Assembly: GCA_900540705.1 (NCBI GenBank)
Contig: UQGR01000028.1
Span: 1-27,129 of the forward strand
DNA: 27,129 nt
Direction: 5' to 3'
Source of the DNA: an uncultured Mollicutes bacterium
Lineage (GTDB): Bacteria > Bacillota_I > Bacilli_A > Acholeplasmatales > Anaeroplasmataceae
Shown here: positions 16,806 through 23,782 of the stretch, in pieces
How the letters are laid out: each line of letters opens with the position of its first letter
Numbering within the stretch: position 1 is the first letter of the stretch
Translations under genes and position numbers: made by a program
Notes under the pieces: model-generated
Seen by the model: only the letters and a program-made list of their open reading frames with translations
The model's database searches: none
Told to the model about the DNA's origin: nothing

Positions 16806-17375
16806 TTAACAACTTGTTTTCTTTGTATCGGTTTCTTCCTGCTGATTTGAAGTCAGCTTAAGAAAGCCATAGGTACTTAATAGCACAGAAAAGAAAACAG
16901 TCATCGTGAGATCTCTATCTCTTCGACCAATGGTCGGCTCTATAAAATGACGCTTTTGTTCATAGCGTAGGTATTGACTTCTGGCGGTTGGATCAAAGAG
17001 AATAATCAGCAGCATGGAAACACCGATGTCAAATACATCCTCAACGGGGGTAAGTTCTACAGGATCCTCATTTGTCATATAATCTACGATTTCAAATACG
17101 ATGCCATAAGCGATGGTTGTAAAGGCGACTACGGCGATAGGATCTAAAAATATTATGAGAAGCCCTGCTAGCATTCCACTGGCAACAGAAGCATAATAGG
17201 CTGGAATGGTACTGATTTGAATATCATTTATAACAATAGTTTCATTAAATAAAAAAAGAGAAACAAAAAAATCTGATAAAAATTGGGAAATTACTCCTGT
17301 TTTTGCCCCATTTAACATGTTGGGAAGTATATGTTCTCTGTCCAGCTGTTTATGATACTCAAGATTATATTGCAT
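16806..17375 (-). CDS. Unrecognised membrane protein
   Basis: A 189-residue protein I do not recognise. Hydrophobic segments lie near 27-44, 61-78, 79-98, 114-128 and 155-173. Acidic loops (EDPVELTPVEDVFD, about 103-116) and a basic, charged stretch (about 132-155: SQYLRYEQKRHF, GRRDRD) follow, with a polar tail ending in Cys. There is no Trp. By eye the base composition seems slightly richer in G+C than its neighbours. AAGG upstream gives a plausible ribosome site, and a good promoter (17390-17418) reads into it, so it is probably a real gene. It diverges from the XRE/membrane pair and shares their palindrome, which suggests joint regulation. Confidence 0.72.
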   Translation of the reverse strand: MQYNLEYHKQLDREHILPNMLNGAKTGVISQFLSDFFVSLFLFNETIVINDIQISTIPAYYASVASGMLAGLLIIFLDPIAVVAFTTIAYGIVFEIVDYMTNEDPVELTPVEDVFDIGVSMLLIILFDPTARSQYLRYEQKRHFIEPTIGRRDRDLTMTVFFSVLLSTYGFLKLTSNQQEETDTKKTSC

Positions 17376-17389
17376 AATACCTACCTTAT

Positions 17390-17418
17390 ATTTTATATTA
17401 TTCTAGAAATTGTGACAA
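17390..17418 (-). promoter_or_regulatory. Promoter of the divergent membrane gene
   Basis: Read on the minus strand: -35 TTGTCA (17418-17413), 17-bp spacer, -10 TAAAAT (17395-17390). The -35 box lies inside the palindrome at 17407-17421. Confidence 0.65.
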
Positions 17419-17421
17419 TTT
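17407..17421. promoter_or_regulatory. Perfect palindromic operator between divergent promoters
   Basis: AAATTGT-G-ACAATTT has 7-bp perfect arms around one base. It covers the -35 of the leftward gene and the spacer just upstream of the -10 of the rightward XRE gene. One dimeric repressor bound here could silence both directions; the adjacent XRE protein is the natural candidate. Confidence 0.65.
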
Positions 17422-17426
17422 TAGGC

Positions 17427-17432
17427 TATAAT
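17427..17432 (+). promoter_or_regulatory. -10 box of the XRE/membrane gene pair
   Basis: A perfect TATAAT lies 22 bp before the GTG start at 17454. No good -35 is found at the usual distance (17404-17409 reads TAGAAA). The promoter is therefore weak or needs an activator. Confidence 0.5.
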
Positions 17433-17453
17433 AATGAGGAAGGGGTGGTTTAT

Positions 17454-17657
17454 GTGAAAAATACCTTATATGATTTAAGAAAAAGTCATAAGTACACACA
17501 AGAAGAACTTGCGAAAAAGCTCGGTGTTACCAGACAGACCATCATATCAATTGAACAGGGAAAATATATTGCCTCCTTACCTTTAGCGCTTAAGATGGCG
17601 AAAATATTTGATGTACCAGTAGAACAAATATTTAATTTGGAAGAAGGTGAGTTTTAA
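17454..17657 (+). CDS. XRE-family HTH regulator (67 residues)
   Basis: A minimal XRE repressor: the N-terminus VKNTLYDLRKSHKYTQEEL, then the recognition helix in LGVTRQTIISIEQGKY and the closing FDVPVEQIFNLEE. Such 65-70 residue proteins bind DNA as dimers and often partner a small membrane protein. I chose GTG 17454, 5 nt after GGGGTGG. An in-frame upstream extension is hydrophobic and crosses the promoter, so it was rejected; GTG 17445 remains a minor alternative. The stop overlaps the next ATG by one base. It probably acts at the palindrome at 17407-17421. Confidence 0.92.
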   Translation: MKNTLYDLRKSHKYTQEELAKKLGVTRQTIISIEQGKYIASLPLALKMAKIFDVPVEQIFNLEEGEF

Positions 17658-18109
17658 TGGATAACAAGGAAAAATTACGCAAGGGAATAAAAATAAGGCT
17701 GATTGTTATGAGCCTTTCAACGGTTCTTCCGATTATTTTAATGATATTGTTCGAATTACCTGTCTTTAAGCAGCAATTTGTTATATACAATGATTTAGTG
17801 GTACTACGCTATGCAATATTCGTTTTGTTGGAAGGATATATTGGTTTTAAAATTTACCGGTATGTAAGATTTTTCTGTGATGCTGAATATGCTGATTTGG
17901 TAGCACTTAGAAAAAATGATGAGAGATTAAATTTTATTCGTTTAAAAACAAATGCTTTAGCAATTAAAATTTTTATATACGTTTGTGGGATTGCCCTGAT
18001 AACTGCGGGTTTCTTTAATGCAATTGTGTTTTATACTTTATTGTCTATATTAGGATCAGTTTTGGTGATATATCTTTTTGTCTATTTATATTATTCTAGA
18101 AAATATTAA
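17657..18109 (+). CDS. Small membrane protein, DERQ-like, partner of XRE regulator
   Basis: A 150-residue protein with four membrane segments (near 13-33, 48-68, 102-122 and 124-146). The cytosolic loop between segments 2 and 3 carries VALRKNDERLNFIRLKT (about 82-98), the same kind of motif as YDERQLKNRG in the first module at 13951-14583. GAAGGTGAG precedes the ATG, which overlaps the XRE stop (TAATG), so the pair is translationally coupled. No enzymatic motif is seen. Function unknown; probably a membrane sensor or anti-regulator for the XRE protein. Confidence 0.85.
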   Translation: MDNKEKLRKGIKIRLIVMSLSTVLPIILMILFELPVFKQQFVIYNDLVVLRYAIFVLLEGYIGFKIYRYVRFFCDAEYADLVALRKNDERLNFIRLKTNALAIKIFIYVCGIALITAGFFNAIVFYTLLSILGSVLVIYLFVYLYYSRKY

Positions 18110-18120
18110 TGTTTACATTT

Positions 18121-18176
18121 AAAAGGAGCTGTAAAATCCTAGTTTTCAGGAAATTAGGATTTTACAGCTCCTTTTT
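18121..18176. terminator. Long perfect hairpin, bidirectional terminator
   Basis: A perfect 21-bp inverted repeat (18121-18141 with 18155-18175) surrounds a 13-nt loop that can itself pair (TTTC/GAAA). It has A4 and T5 at its ends. It lies between convergent genes and can terminate both. Confidence 0.85.
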
Positions 18177-18187
18177 AGTATCTTAAT

Positions 18188-19381
18188 TTATCTAGGAGTT
18201 AAGCGGCTATTGCAAAAATAAATGCTTCCTAACATGCTTCCAATAATAGGAGTGCCTAACATTACAGCTAGCATTATTCCCATAGTAGTCTCTATAGGAA
18301 TAAAATATCCTATGGATAAGTAAAGAATACAATTGATGACAAGATAGATAAGACTTAGTATCATAAAATCTCGTATAACCTTGATAATGCTAGATAAAAA
18401 AATTTTACATACTAAGGAATTCTTTTTTATATAATAGATTCTTTCTATATCAATGATTGGCTTAATATCTATCCAGCGAAGAATTTGTATAAGAAGCAGT
18501 AAAAATATAGATAGAACGAAGAAGCTAATTAAAATGATAAAGATTAGAGTAAATAAAGGCTCAACCATAAGAAAATATTGGTTTACTGCATAGTACTTAC
18601 ATTGAATTAATGGAAATAATTCTAATATTTTATTGTATTCCTTGGAAGTAATAGGTTTATCTAATTTGTACATTTCTGACAGCGTTATTTCTCCAAAAGG
18701 AATAGAAGGCTCTACTTGATTAGCTAAAGCCATAGTAGCTAAAATGGTTTCATCTAAGGAAGTTACGTAGTCTGTTGCACTATCAAATAATATACTTTTA
18801 CAAGTGGTAGCCTTGTAAACTCCAAGAATTGGAGCTTCTATAGTAATGTTCCCAAAAGTTTTATTCGTCAAATAAATTGTTTTTTTTGTTATACTCGTTG
18901 TTCCAAACCACTCTAAGGCCAATGTCTCGGAAATTAAAACTCCAGGAGTATAATTATCAAAGTCTAGTACATTTAGGGCTAAATTGTTTATAGTTTGGAT
19001 GTATGCTTTAGGATCTGTACTATATATACACCGGTACATGGTAGTTCGAGAATCTTTTTCTTTGCGAATATAAGAAGAGGTAATAAAGGAGTATCCTGCA
19101 TCAACCTTTGAATTTAGGGATTCTTTTAGCATAGCTTCCTTAGCCATAATTGACTCTTTAAAGGAATCAATACTTTCAAAGTTTTCTTCTACAGAAAGGG
19201 AACTGACAAAGGTATTATTTGGCATTGCCTCATATCTTTTTTCTAAATCAACCTTTAAAAATCCTAAAATCATCCAGAGAATTAGGAAAAAAAGAAAACT
19301 ATAAAATGAAATTTTATTTAGCATTTTTGAATTCCAAGATGGATATTTGGATAAAAGTAATACATCCTTAAGAAGCTTCAT
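18188..19381 (-). CDS. FtsX/MacB-like ABC permease, second subunit
   Basis: A 397-residue membrane protein with MacB-type layout: one membrane segment at about 22-44, an extracytoplasmic domain of roughly 220 residues, then three or so membrane segments in the last 130 residues. Sequence similarity to named families is weak; the topology and the neighbouring LolD/MacB-type ATPase carry the call. A longer reading frame begins at TTG 19399, but ATG 19381 lies 8 nt after a perfect AGGAGG (19395-19390) and was chosen. It overlaps the ATPase gene by 14 nt. It is the last gene of the four-gene operon. It probably forms a heterodimer with the product of 20015-21022. Confidence 0.85.
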   Translation of the reverse strand: MKLLKDVLLLSKYPSWNSKMLNKISFYSFLFFLILWMILGFLKVDLEKRYEAMPNNTFVSSLSVEENFESIDSFKESIMAKEAMLKESLNSKVDAGYSFITSSYIRKEKDSRTTMYRCIYSTDPKAYIQTINNLALNVLDFDNYTPGVLISETLALEWFGTTSITKKTIYLTNKTFGNITIEAPILGVYKATTCKSILFDSATDYVTSLDETILATMALANQVEPSIPFGEITLSEMYKLDKPITSKEYNKILELFPLIQCKYYAVNQYFLMVEPLFTLIFIILISFFVLSIFLLLLIQILRWIDIKPIIDIERIYYIKKNSLVCKIFLSSIIKVIRDFMILSLIYLVINCILYLSIGYFIPIETTMGIMLAVMLGTPIIGSMLGSIYFCNSRLTPR

Positions 19382-20018
19382 CAATTTTTCCTCCTGCAAT
19401 ATAAAGGATCCGATTAAAGAAGGAATCTAAAGTTTCGGTATGGGTTACCATAATGATGGTAAAATGAAGGTCTTTATTTAGAGTTTTGAAAATTTCCATA
19501 ACTTCTAGACTTGTTTTAGGGTCTAAGTTTCCTGTTGGTTCATCTGCTAAAACATAGGGATTTCCAGTAAGGATGGCTCTAGCAATAGCCACTCTAGTTT
19601 TTTCTCCCCCTGAAAGCTTGGTTACGTTTTTATAAAGAATATCTTCTATGTTTAGTTGTCTTGCAATTTCTTCTACTTTATCTTTAGAAATTTGCATTTT
19701 TAAATTTTTTAAAGGCATTACGATATTGTCATAACAATTCAAATAGGATATTAAACAGGCATCCTGAAAAACATAAGAGAAGGATTTTCTTCGAATGCTT
19801 TCTAGCGCTGATTTTTGATTTGGCAGCAATGCATCATCAAATCTATAGTCTATTTTATCTGCTTGTTCTAACAAACCTATTATATTTAGTAGGGTGGTTT
19901 TTCCACTGCCACTTTCCCCTTTTATAGCTATAAAATCACCCGAATTTATCGTTATACTTGCATCTTCAAAGATGATATGCTCATTATATTTTTTTGACAA
20001 ATTTTTAATTTCAATCAT
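19368..20018 (-). CDS. ABC transporter ATPase, MacB/LolD type
   Basis: A 216-residue ATPase with all motifs intact: Walker A GESGSGKT (34-41), Q-loop FQD (Q85), signature LSGGE (135-139), Walker B VLADEP (E160), D-loop GNLD and switch His in MVTHTE. LSGGEKTRVAIARA and ADEPTGNLD are typical of the LolD/MacB/SalX/bacteriocin-immunity branch, which works with FtsX-like permeases by mechanotransmission rather than classical substrate passage. AAGGAAG precedes the ATG. It overlaps the upstream permease by four bases (ATGA) and the downstream permease by 14. Confidence 0.95.
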   Translation of the reverse strand: MIEIKNLSKKYNEHIIFEDASITINSGDFIAIKGESGSGKTTLLNIIGLLEQADKIDYRFDDALLPNQKSALESIRRKSFSYVFQDACLISYLNCYDNIVMPLKNLKMQISKDKVEEIARQLNIEDILYKNVTKLSGGEKTRVAIARAILTGNPYVLADEPTGNLDPKTSLEVMEIFKTLNKDLHFTIIMVTHTETLDSFFNRILYIAGGKIDEAS

Positions 20019-21022
20019 ACAATTACTTCCTTAATTACTAAATTATGAGTTTGTTTAAAATAGACTTTAATGGCTTTGGAGATATTATGATAGCTTAAGA
20101 GAGCATAAACCCCTAATGTCACACACATACATAAAAGTAAATGACCAAAGGAAATGCCTCCCAATAGAAGTATACAGGACAATATGCCAGAACATAGTAC
20201 ACTCAAGCTGATCAATATAAATTGTTCTAGAAATATTTGTTTACGGATTTGAGCTTGACTTGAAAAATAAATCATTCGTATTTTTATTTCCTGCTGCATT
20301 CTTTCTATATGATATTTACTAAGTATGTGGAAAATGAAGGTTGTAAATAGTAGGGGCAAAAAGGAAAGAATAGAAAATATAATATAAAACGAATTTTGAT
20401 TTAAAGAGTTTTTTATGTATGAACCATCTCCTACAAAGGAGGAAGGAAGAGGAACATTGATGGAATTTTGATTGGATAACTTATTATAAAGCTCGATACT
20501 ATTTATAATATAATAATCTGCATCTAATAAAATATCTTCTTCAATGATAAAGATAATCTCCTTAGGATAAATATGCTTTATAAATAAATCCTTTGGGTAC
20601 TCTATATCTTTAATGGGAGTACATCCTGTTCTATCAGTAGTAGAATAATATATTCCAGGTAGGTAGTTTTCTTCAGGTAAAGAAATGAGCTGAAAGCTTG
20701 AATCATACATGGGGATTCCTTGAATCACACCATTTTTGTTTGTCCTAATTACCTGTAAAATCTCTCCATCAAATTCAATATAATCATATTTGTAGGAAGC
20801 AACAATAGTTTCCTTTTTTATTTCCTTTTTAATACTTAAATCGGGATGAGCCATATAAATATAGGAATCCTTATAAACATCCATTTGTTTTTTCATTTCA
20901 ATGTTGATTGTTGAATAATTCAAAAACAAATATCCACAAAGTGTTGCTAGACCTGTAATGATGAGAAAGAATAAGCTATAAAAAACGGGATTGTTCTTTA
21001 TTTTATAAATGAACTGATCCAT
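20015..21022 (-). CDS. FtsX/MacB-like ABC permease, first subunit
   Basis: A 335-residue membrane protein: one membrane segment at about 11-33, an extracytoplasmic domain up to about 208, then three membrane segments (near 210-233, 264-288 and 291-312) and a cytosolic Lys-rich tail. This matches MacB/FtsX topology. The connecting loop IERMQQEIKIRMIYFSSQAQIRKQ (as two pieces around 236-262) resembles the coupling helix region of FtsX permeases. ATG 21022 was chosen because AAAGGAG (21036-21030) is 7 nt away; ATG 21028 would leave only 1 nt. It overlaps the secreted-protein gene by 20 nt. It ends in the only TGA stop in the window, within an ATGA overlap. Confidence 0.85.
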   Translation of the reverse strand: MDQFIYKIKNNPVFYSLFFLIITGLATLCGYLFLNYSTINIEMKKQMDVYKDSYIYMAHPDLSIKKEIKKETIVASYKYDYIEFDGEILQVIRTNKNGVIQGIPMYDSSFQLISLPEENYLPGIYYSTTDRTGCTPIKDIEYPKDLFIKHIYPKEIIFIIEEDILLDADYYIINSIELYNKLSNQNSINVPLPSSFVGDGSYIKNSLNQNSFYIIFSILSFLPLLFTTFIFHILSKYHIERMQQEIKIRMIYFSSQAQIRKQIFLEQFILISLSVLCSGILSCILLLGGISFGHLLLCMCVTLGVYALLSYHNISKAIKVYFKQTHNLVIKEVIV

Positions 21023-21854
21023 CGTCATACTCCTTTAAGGGAATGGATTCTTCCAAAGGATATATTCCAGTATCTCCTGTATCACCAAAAGTATGGTCAG
21101 GATAAATAAAGGAATCTAAAGCAAAAATGTATTTGTAGGCATAATAGTTTGAACGACGAGTTCCACCTTCTTCATAAGTTCCCCACCAGAAAGATTCCAT
21201 ACGGTAGGAGGCTTTAATTTTATATTTTACGTATACAGCAATTTTCCCGTAGCCTACTAAAGGCTGATTATTTGGTATTACAGATAAATTTATATCATAA
21301 TTCATTGTTTGAGAAGACATTTGTGTTTCTGAATATATTTTTTCCACAGATAAAGTGTTTGAAATATTTAAACCTTGATCAACACTGGCATTTAAAACGT
21401 CTTTTCCAGTTATTCCTAACGATGCGACACTAGTTTGTCCAATGGTAGTGGATAGCGTCACTCCAACCTGATTTGTGACTGAAACTGAATTATAACTTGT
21501 TTGTGACATTGAAAGTATCTGACTTTTAGCTTTGTAGTCTCCTATATAATCGTCAATCAACCTAAATTCAATGGAAATTTCATCTCCTAAATCCACATAG
21601 TCCCATTTTCCTATAATTCCGATTTTATAATAAGGGCCTATAAATCTTTTATTTTTATATTTTTTAAAATCGTTTAAATAGCTTTTCCAATCAAATAATT
21701 TTAGCCATTCATAGTTTTTTAATCTTTCATTTCCACAATAAGGATCTGCTCCTGTAACAGGATAAACCAAATTCATTTCTGTGGCTTGATGGGCACTTAC
21801 ATTAGGTAGTAGAAATGATAATAAAATAACATAAAGAAATAATATTTTTTTCAT
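21003..21854 (-). CDS. Secreted beta-rich protein, possibly aerolysin/ETX-MTX2-like
   Basis: A 283-residue exported protein. A signal peptide (1-21, ending VSA) has no lipobox, so the mature chain starting HQATE is released or held by the operon partners. The middle, about 117-215, is rich in Ser/Thr/Asn with alternating polar and hydrophobic residues (SVSVTNQVGVTLSTT, then SETQMSSQTMNYDINLSVIP and KIAVYVKYKIKASY). This recalls the long strands and insertion hairpin of aerolysin-type (ETX/MTX2) pore formers. The C-terminal part is aromatic (WWGTY, YYAYKYIF). The similarity is by pattern only. As first gene of an operon with an ABC system it could be a toxin, a bacteriocin-like effector or an accessory surface protein. 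Confidence 0.75.
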   Translation of the reverse strand: MKKILFLYVILLSFLLPNVSAHQATEMNLVYPVTGADPYCGNERLKNYEWLKLFDWKSYLNDFKKYKNKRFIGPYYKIGIIGKWDYVDLGDEISIEFRLIDDYIGDYKAKSQILSMSQTSYNSVSVTNQVGVTLSTTIGQTSVASLGITGKDVLNASVDQGLNISNTLSVEKIYSETQMSSQTMNYDINLSVIPNNQPLVGYGKIAVYVKYKIKASYRMESFWWGTYEEGGTRRSNYYAYKYIFALDSFIYPDHTFGDTGDTGIYPLEESIPLKEYDDGSVHL

Positions 21855-21954
21855 AATTTAATTTTCTCCTTTAAACTTTTAGTTTTATTTATTTTATCAC
21901 CTGGAAAATGTAAAAGCCTGTCGAAATATATCAAAACAAAGAAGAATGTTTTGA

Positions 21955-21984
21955 ATAAAAAACTGAGAATTTTCATCTCAGTTT
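21955..21984 (-). terminator. Intrinsic terminator of the PBP gene
   Basis: A 9-bp stem (21976-21984 with 21960-21968, AAACTGAGA/TCTCAGTTT on the minus strand) with a 7-nt loop runs into T6. It separates the PBP gene from the four-gene ABC operon on the same strand. Confidence 0.85.
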
Positions 21985-21993
21985 AAAGATAGT

Positions 21994-23703
21994 TTATGAA
22001 GGTTTTCCATAATAGCTATTGATAAGTTTCAAAAATATTTCCTTAGGTATCCTTTTAGAGGTTATATCCTCTAAAGGCTGGTTGTCTAGGTATCCAGACC
22101 ATACCCCAATGAGAATATCATCGCTAAATCCCATCATGTAAGAATCGAAATCAGTCAAACCACTTTTTCCATAACATTTTGTAGGAAGTTTGCTTGCGAT
22201 GCTTGCTGCTGTAGAATGGGGAATAGAGGAGTCGAAGATAGACGACATCAAATCTTTAATTTTTTTAAAATCTTCAGAGCTTCCTAAGGTTTTATATTCC
22301 ATTTTCGCTTGATAATGCTTTTTATTATCGATATGGATTTGTTCTATATACCGAAGCTTTAGGTATTTTCCTTCGGTAAAAAATTGGGTATATATTCTTG
22401 TTAAATCCTGAAGACTCATTCCTACACTTCCTAAGGCCAAAGATGGCAGACTTTTTGCCTCTATGTTGTATTTTTTTAAATGATTGGATAGAGTTTTAAA
22501 GCCTAATGCCTGATGAGTCTTTATTGCATAAATATTATCTGAGGTCGCCAGAGCCTCTCGCATACTGATATCCTTATATGGATATACCGAGGCATTGTTT
22601 TTTATCGTTATAGTTTCATTATGATAGGAAAAGGAATAAGGACCACTATAGTAGGTTTGTTTTGTAGAATAGCCACATTTTAGAGCCTCGTAATATAACA
22701 AGGGTTTAATGGTAGAACCGATGTCTCTTTTTCCATTGACTGTAATATTAAAACTAGAAGTATAGTAATCCTTATCTCCAATCATTGCTAGGATAAATCC
22801 GTCTTTATTTACAGCAATGCTAGCATAGTTTGCTAGAGAAGTCACAGCTAGTGTATTCATTGCCATATTATATTGGGTTTTAATGGTTACCTTTTGATTG
22901 AATTTAGGATTTAGATTCATTGCTTTATATTCTTTTAAAACGCCATCTGTAAAATATAAAAGGTTGCTATTATAAATATAAGGATTTAGATGGAATTCAA
23001 TCGGTGTTTTGGCCTGCTCATATTCTTTAGAGGTGATTGTATTATTTTCTAAAAGAACTGTAAGCAAGCGATTCTTTTTTTCCTCTAGCTTGTCGAGATG
23101 AGTACTATAATAGGTAGGCGCATTTAATAGAGCCACAAAGGTTGTCATTTCTTTAATAGATAAATCTGTATAGCTTTTGTTAAAATAATAGCTTGAAGCA
23201 TTGGCTATTCCATAGATATCATTTCCTAGATAGATGCAATTGAGGTAACTAGCTAATATTTCGTCTTTGGATGCAATCTGTTCTAGCTTGATTGCATAAT
23301 ATAGCTCTTTAAATTTTCTTCCGAAGGTTTTACTATTGTCTAGATACACATTTTTTACATACTGCTGAGTAATAGTAGAAGCCCCATGACTTTGATTTTT
23401 TTTAAGATTGGATACTAAAGTTTTCATAATTCTGTTTAAGTTAAAACCACTATGCTGATAAAAGGTTTTATCTTCTATTGTCAATAGGATATTTATGTTT
23501 TTTTTACTCATTTTCTCTATTTCTATAGGAGTGGTTCGATGGTTATTTATAAAATGCATAATCTCCCTATCCTGGGCATCTGTAATAGACAGCTCAGGTG
23601 TAGTATGCATATCCTGTACAGAGTTAATGGGTTGAAAGACAAATAAAAAAAGGATTAGGATAAAAAAAATAATTCCAGTTCCAATTAAAATTTTTTTGAG
23701 CAT
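21994..23703 (-). CDS. Class A penicillin-binding protein (GT51 + transpeptidase)
   Basis: A bifunctional peptidoglycan synthase on the outer face of the membrane, 569 residues. One membrane anchor lies at 4-25. The GT51 domain has catalytic Glu77 in LTIEDKTFYQH, then HGASTITQQYVKN (107-118) and the second motif region KLEQIASKDEIL (139-150). The transpeptidase domain has SxxK as STIK (S330, K333), SxN as SDN (388-390) and the third motif as KSG (513-515) in place of the usual KTG. It is shorter than common PBP1 proteins (650-900) and lacks C-terminal extra domains. GGTGAT lies 3 nt before the ATG. It proves a walled cell. It has its own terminator. Confidence 0.94.
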   Translation of the reverse strand: MLKKILIGTGIIFFILILFLFVFQPINSVQDMHTTPELSITDAQDREIMHFINNHRTTPIEIEKMSKKNINILLTIEDKTFYQHSGFNLNRIMKTLVSNLKKNQSHGASTITQQYVKNVYLDNSKTFGRKFKELYYAIKLEQIASKDEILASYLNCIYLGNDIYGIANASSYYFNKSYTDLSIKEMTTFVALLNAPTYYSTHLDKLEEKKNRLLTVLLENNTITSKEYEQAKTPIEFHLNPYIYNSNLLYFTDGVLKEYKAMNLNPKFNQKVTIKTQYNMAMNTLAVTSLANYASIAVNKDGFILAMIGDKDYYTSSFNITVNGKRDIGSTIKPLLYYEALKCGYSTKQTYYSGPYSFSYHNETITIKNNASVYPYKDISMREALATSDNIYAIKTHQALGFKTLSNHLKKYNIEAKSLPSLALGSVGMSLQDLTRIYTQFFTEGKYLKLRYIEQIHIDNKKHYQAKMEYKTLGSSEDFKKIKDLMSSIFDSSIPHSTAASIASKLPTKCYGKSGLTDFDSYMMGFSDDILIGVWSGYLDNQPLEDITSKRIPKEIFLKLINSYYGKPS

Positions 23704-23723
23704 ATGATCACCAGTATTAGTAT

Positions 23724-23752
23724 TTGAAAGAAAGCTTAAACTATGCTATAAT
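23724..23752 (+). promoter_or_regulatory. Promoter of the cation efflux gene (extended -10)
   Basis: TTGAAA at 23724-23729, 17-bp spacer, TATAAT at 23747-23752 preceded by TGC (extended -10). It lies in the 79-bp gap shared with the divergent PBP gene. Confidence 0.85.
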
Positions 23753-23782
23753 TGTGGTCAAGATAAAAGAGGCGAAGTATGT

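Noticed and set aside
17331..17453. Hydrophobic N-terminal extension of the 67-residue XRE regulator
   Set aside because: It covers the divergent promoters and palindrome and overlaps the opposite-strand gene; family members start near VKNTLYDLRK, and GGGGTGG fits GTG 17454.
19382..19399. TTG start for the second MacB-like permease
   Set aside because: The AGGAGG is within this stretch and serves ATG 19381.
21003..21854. Lactococcin-972-type bacteriocin for the secreted protein
   Set aside because: That family is far shorter (about 90-100 residues before processing), and its motifs are not seen; only the linked ABC system is similar in style.
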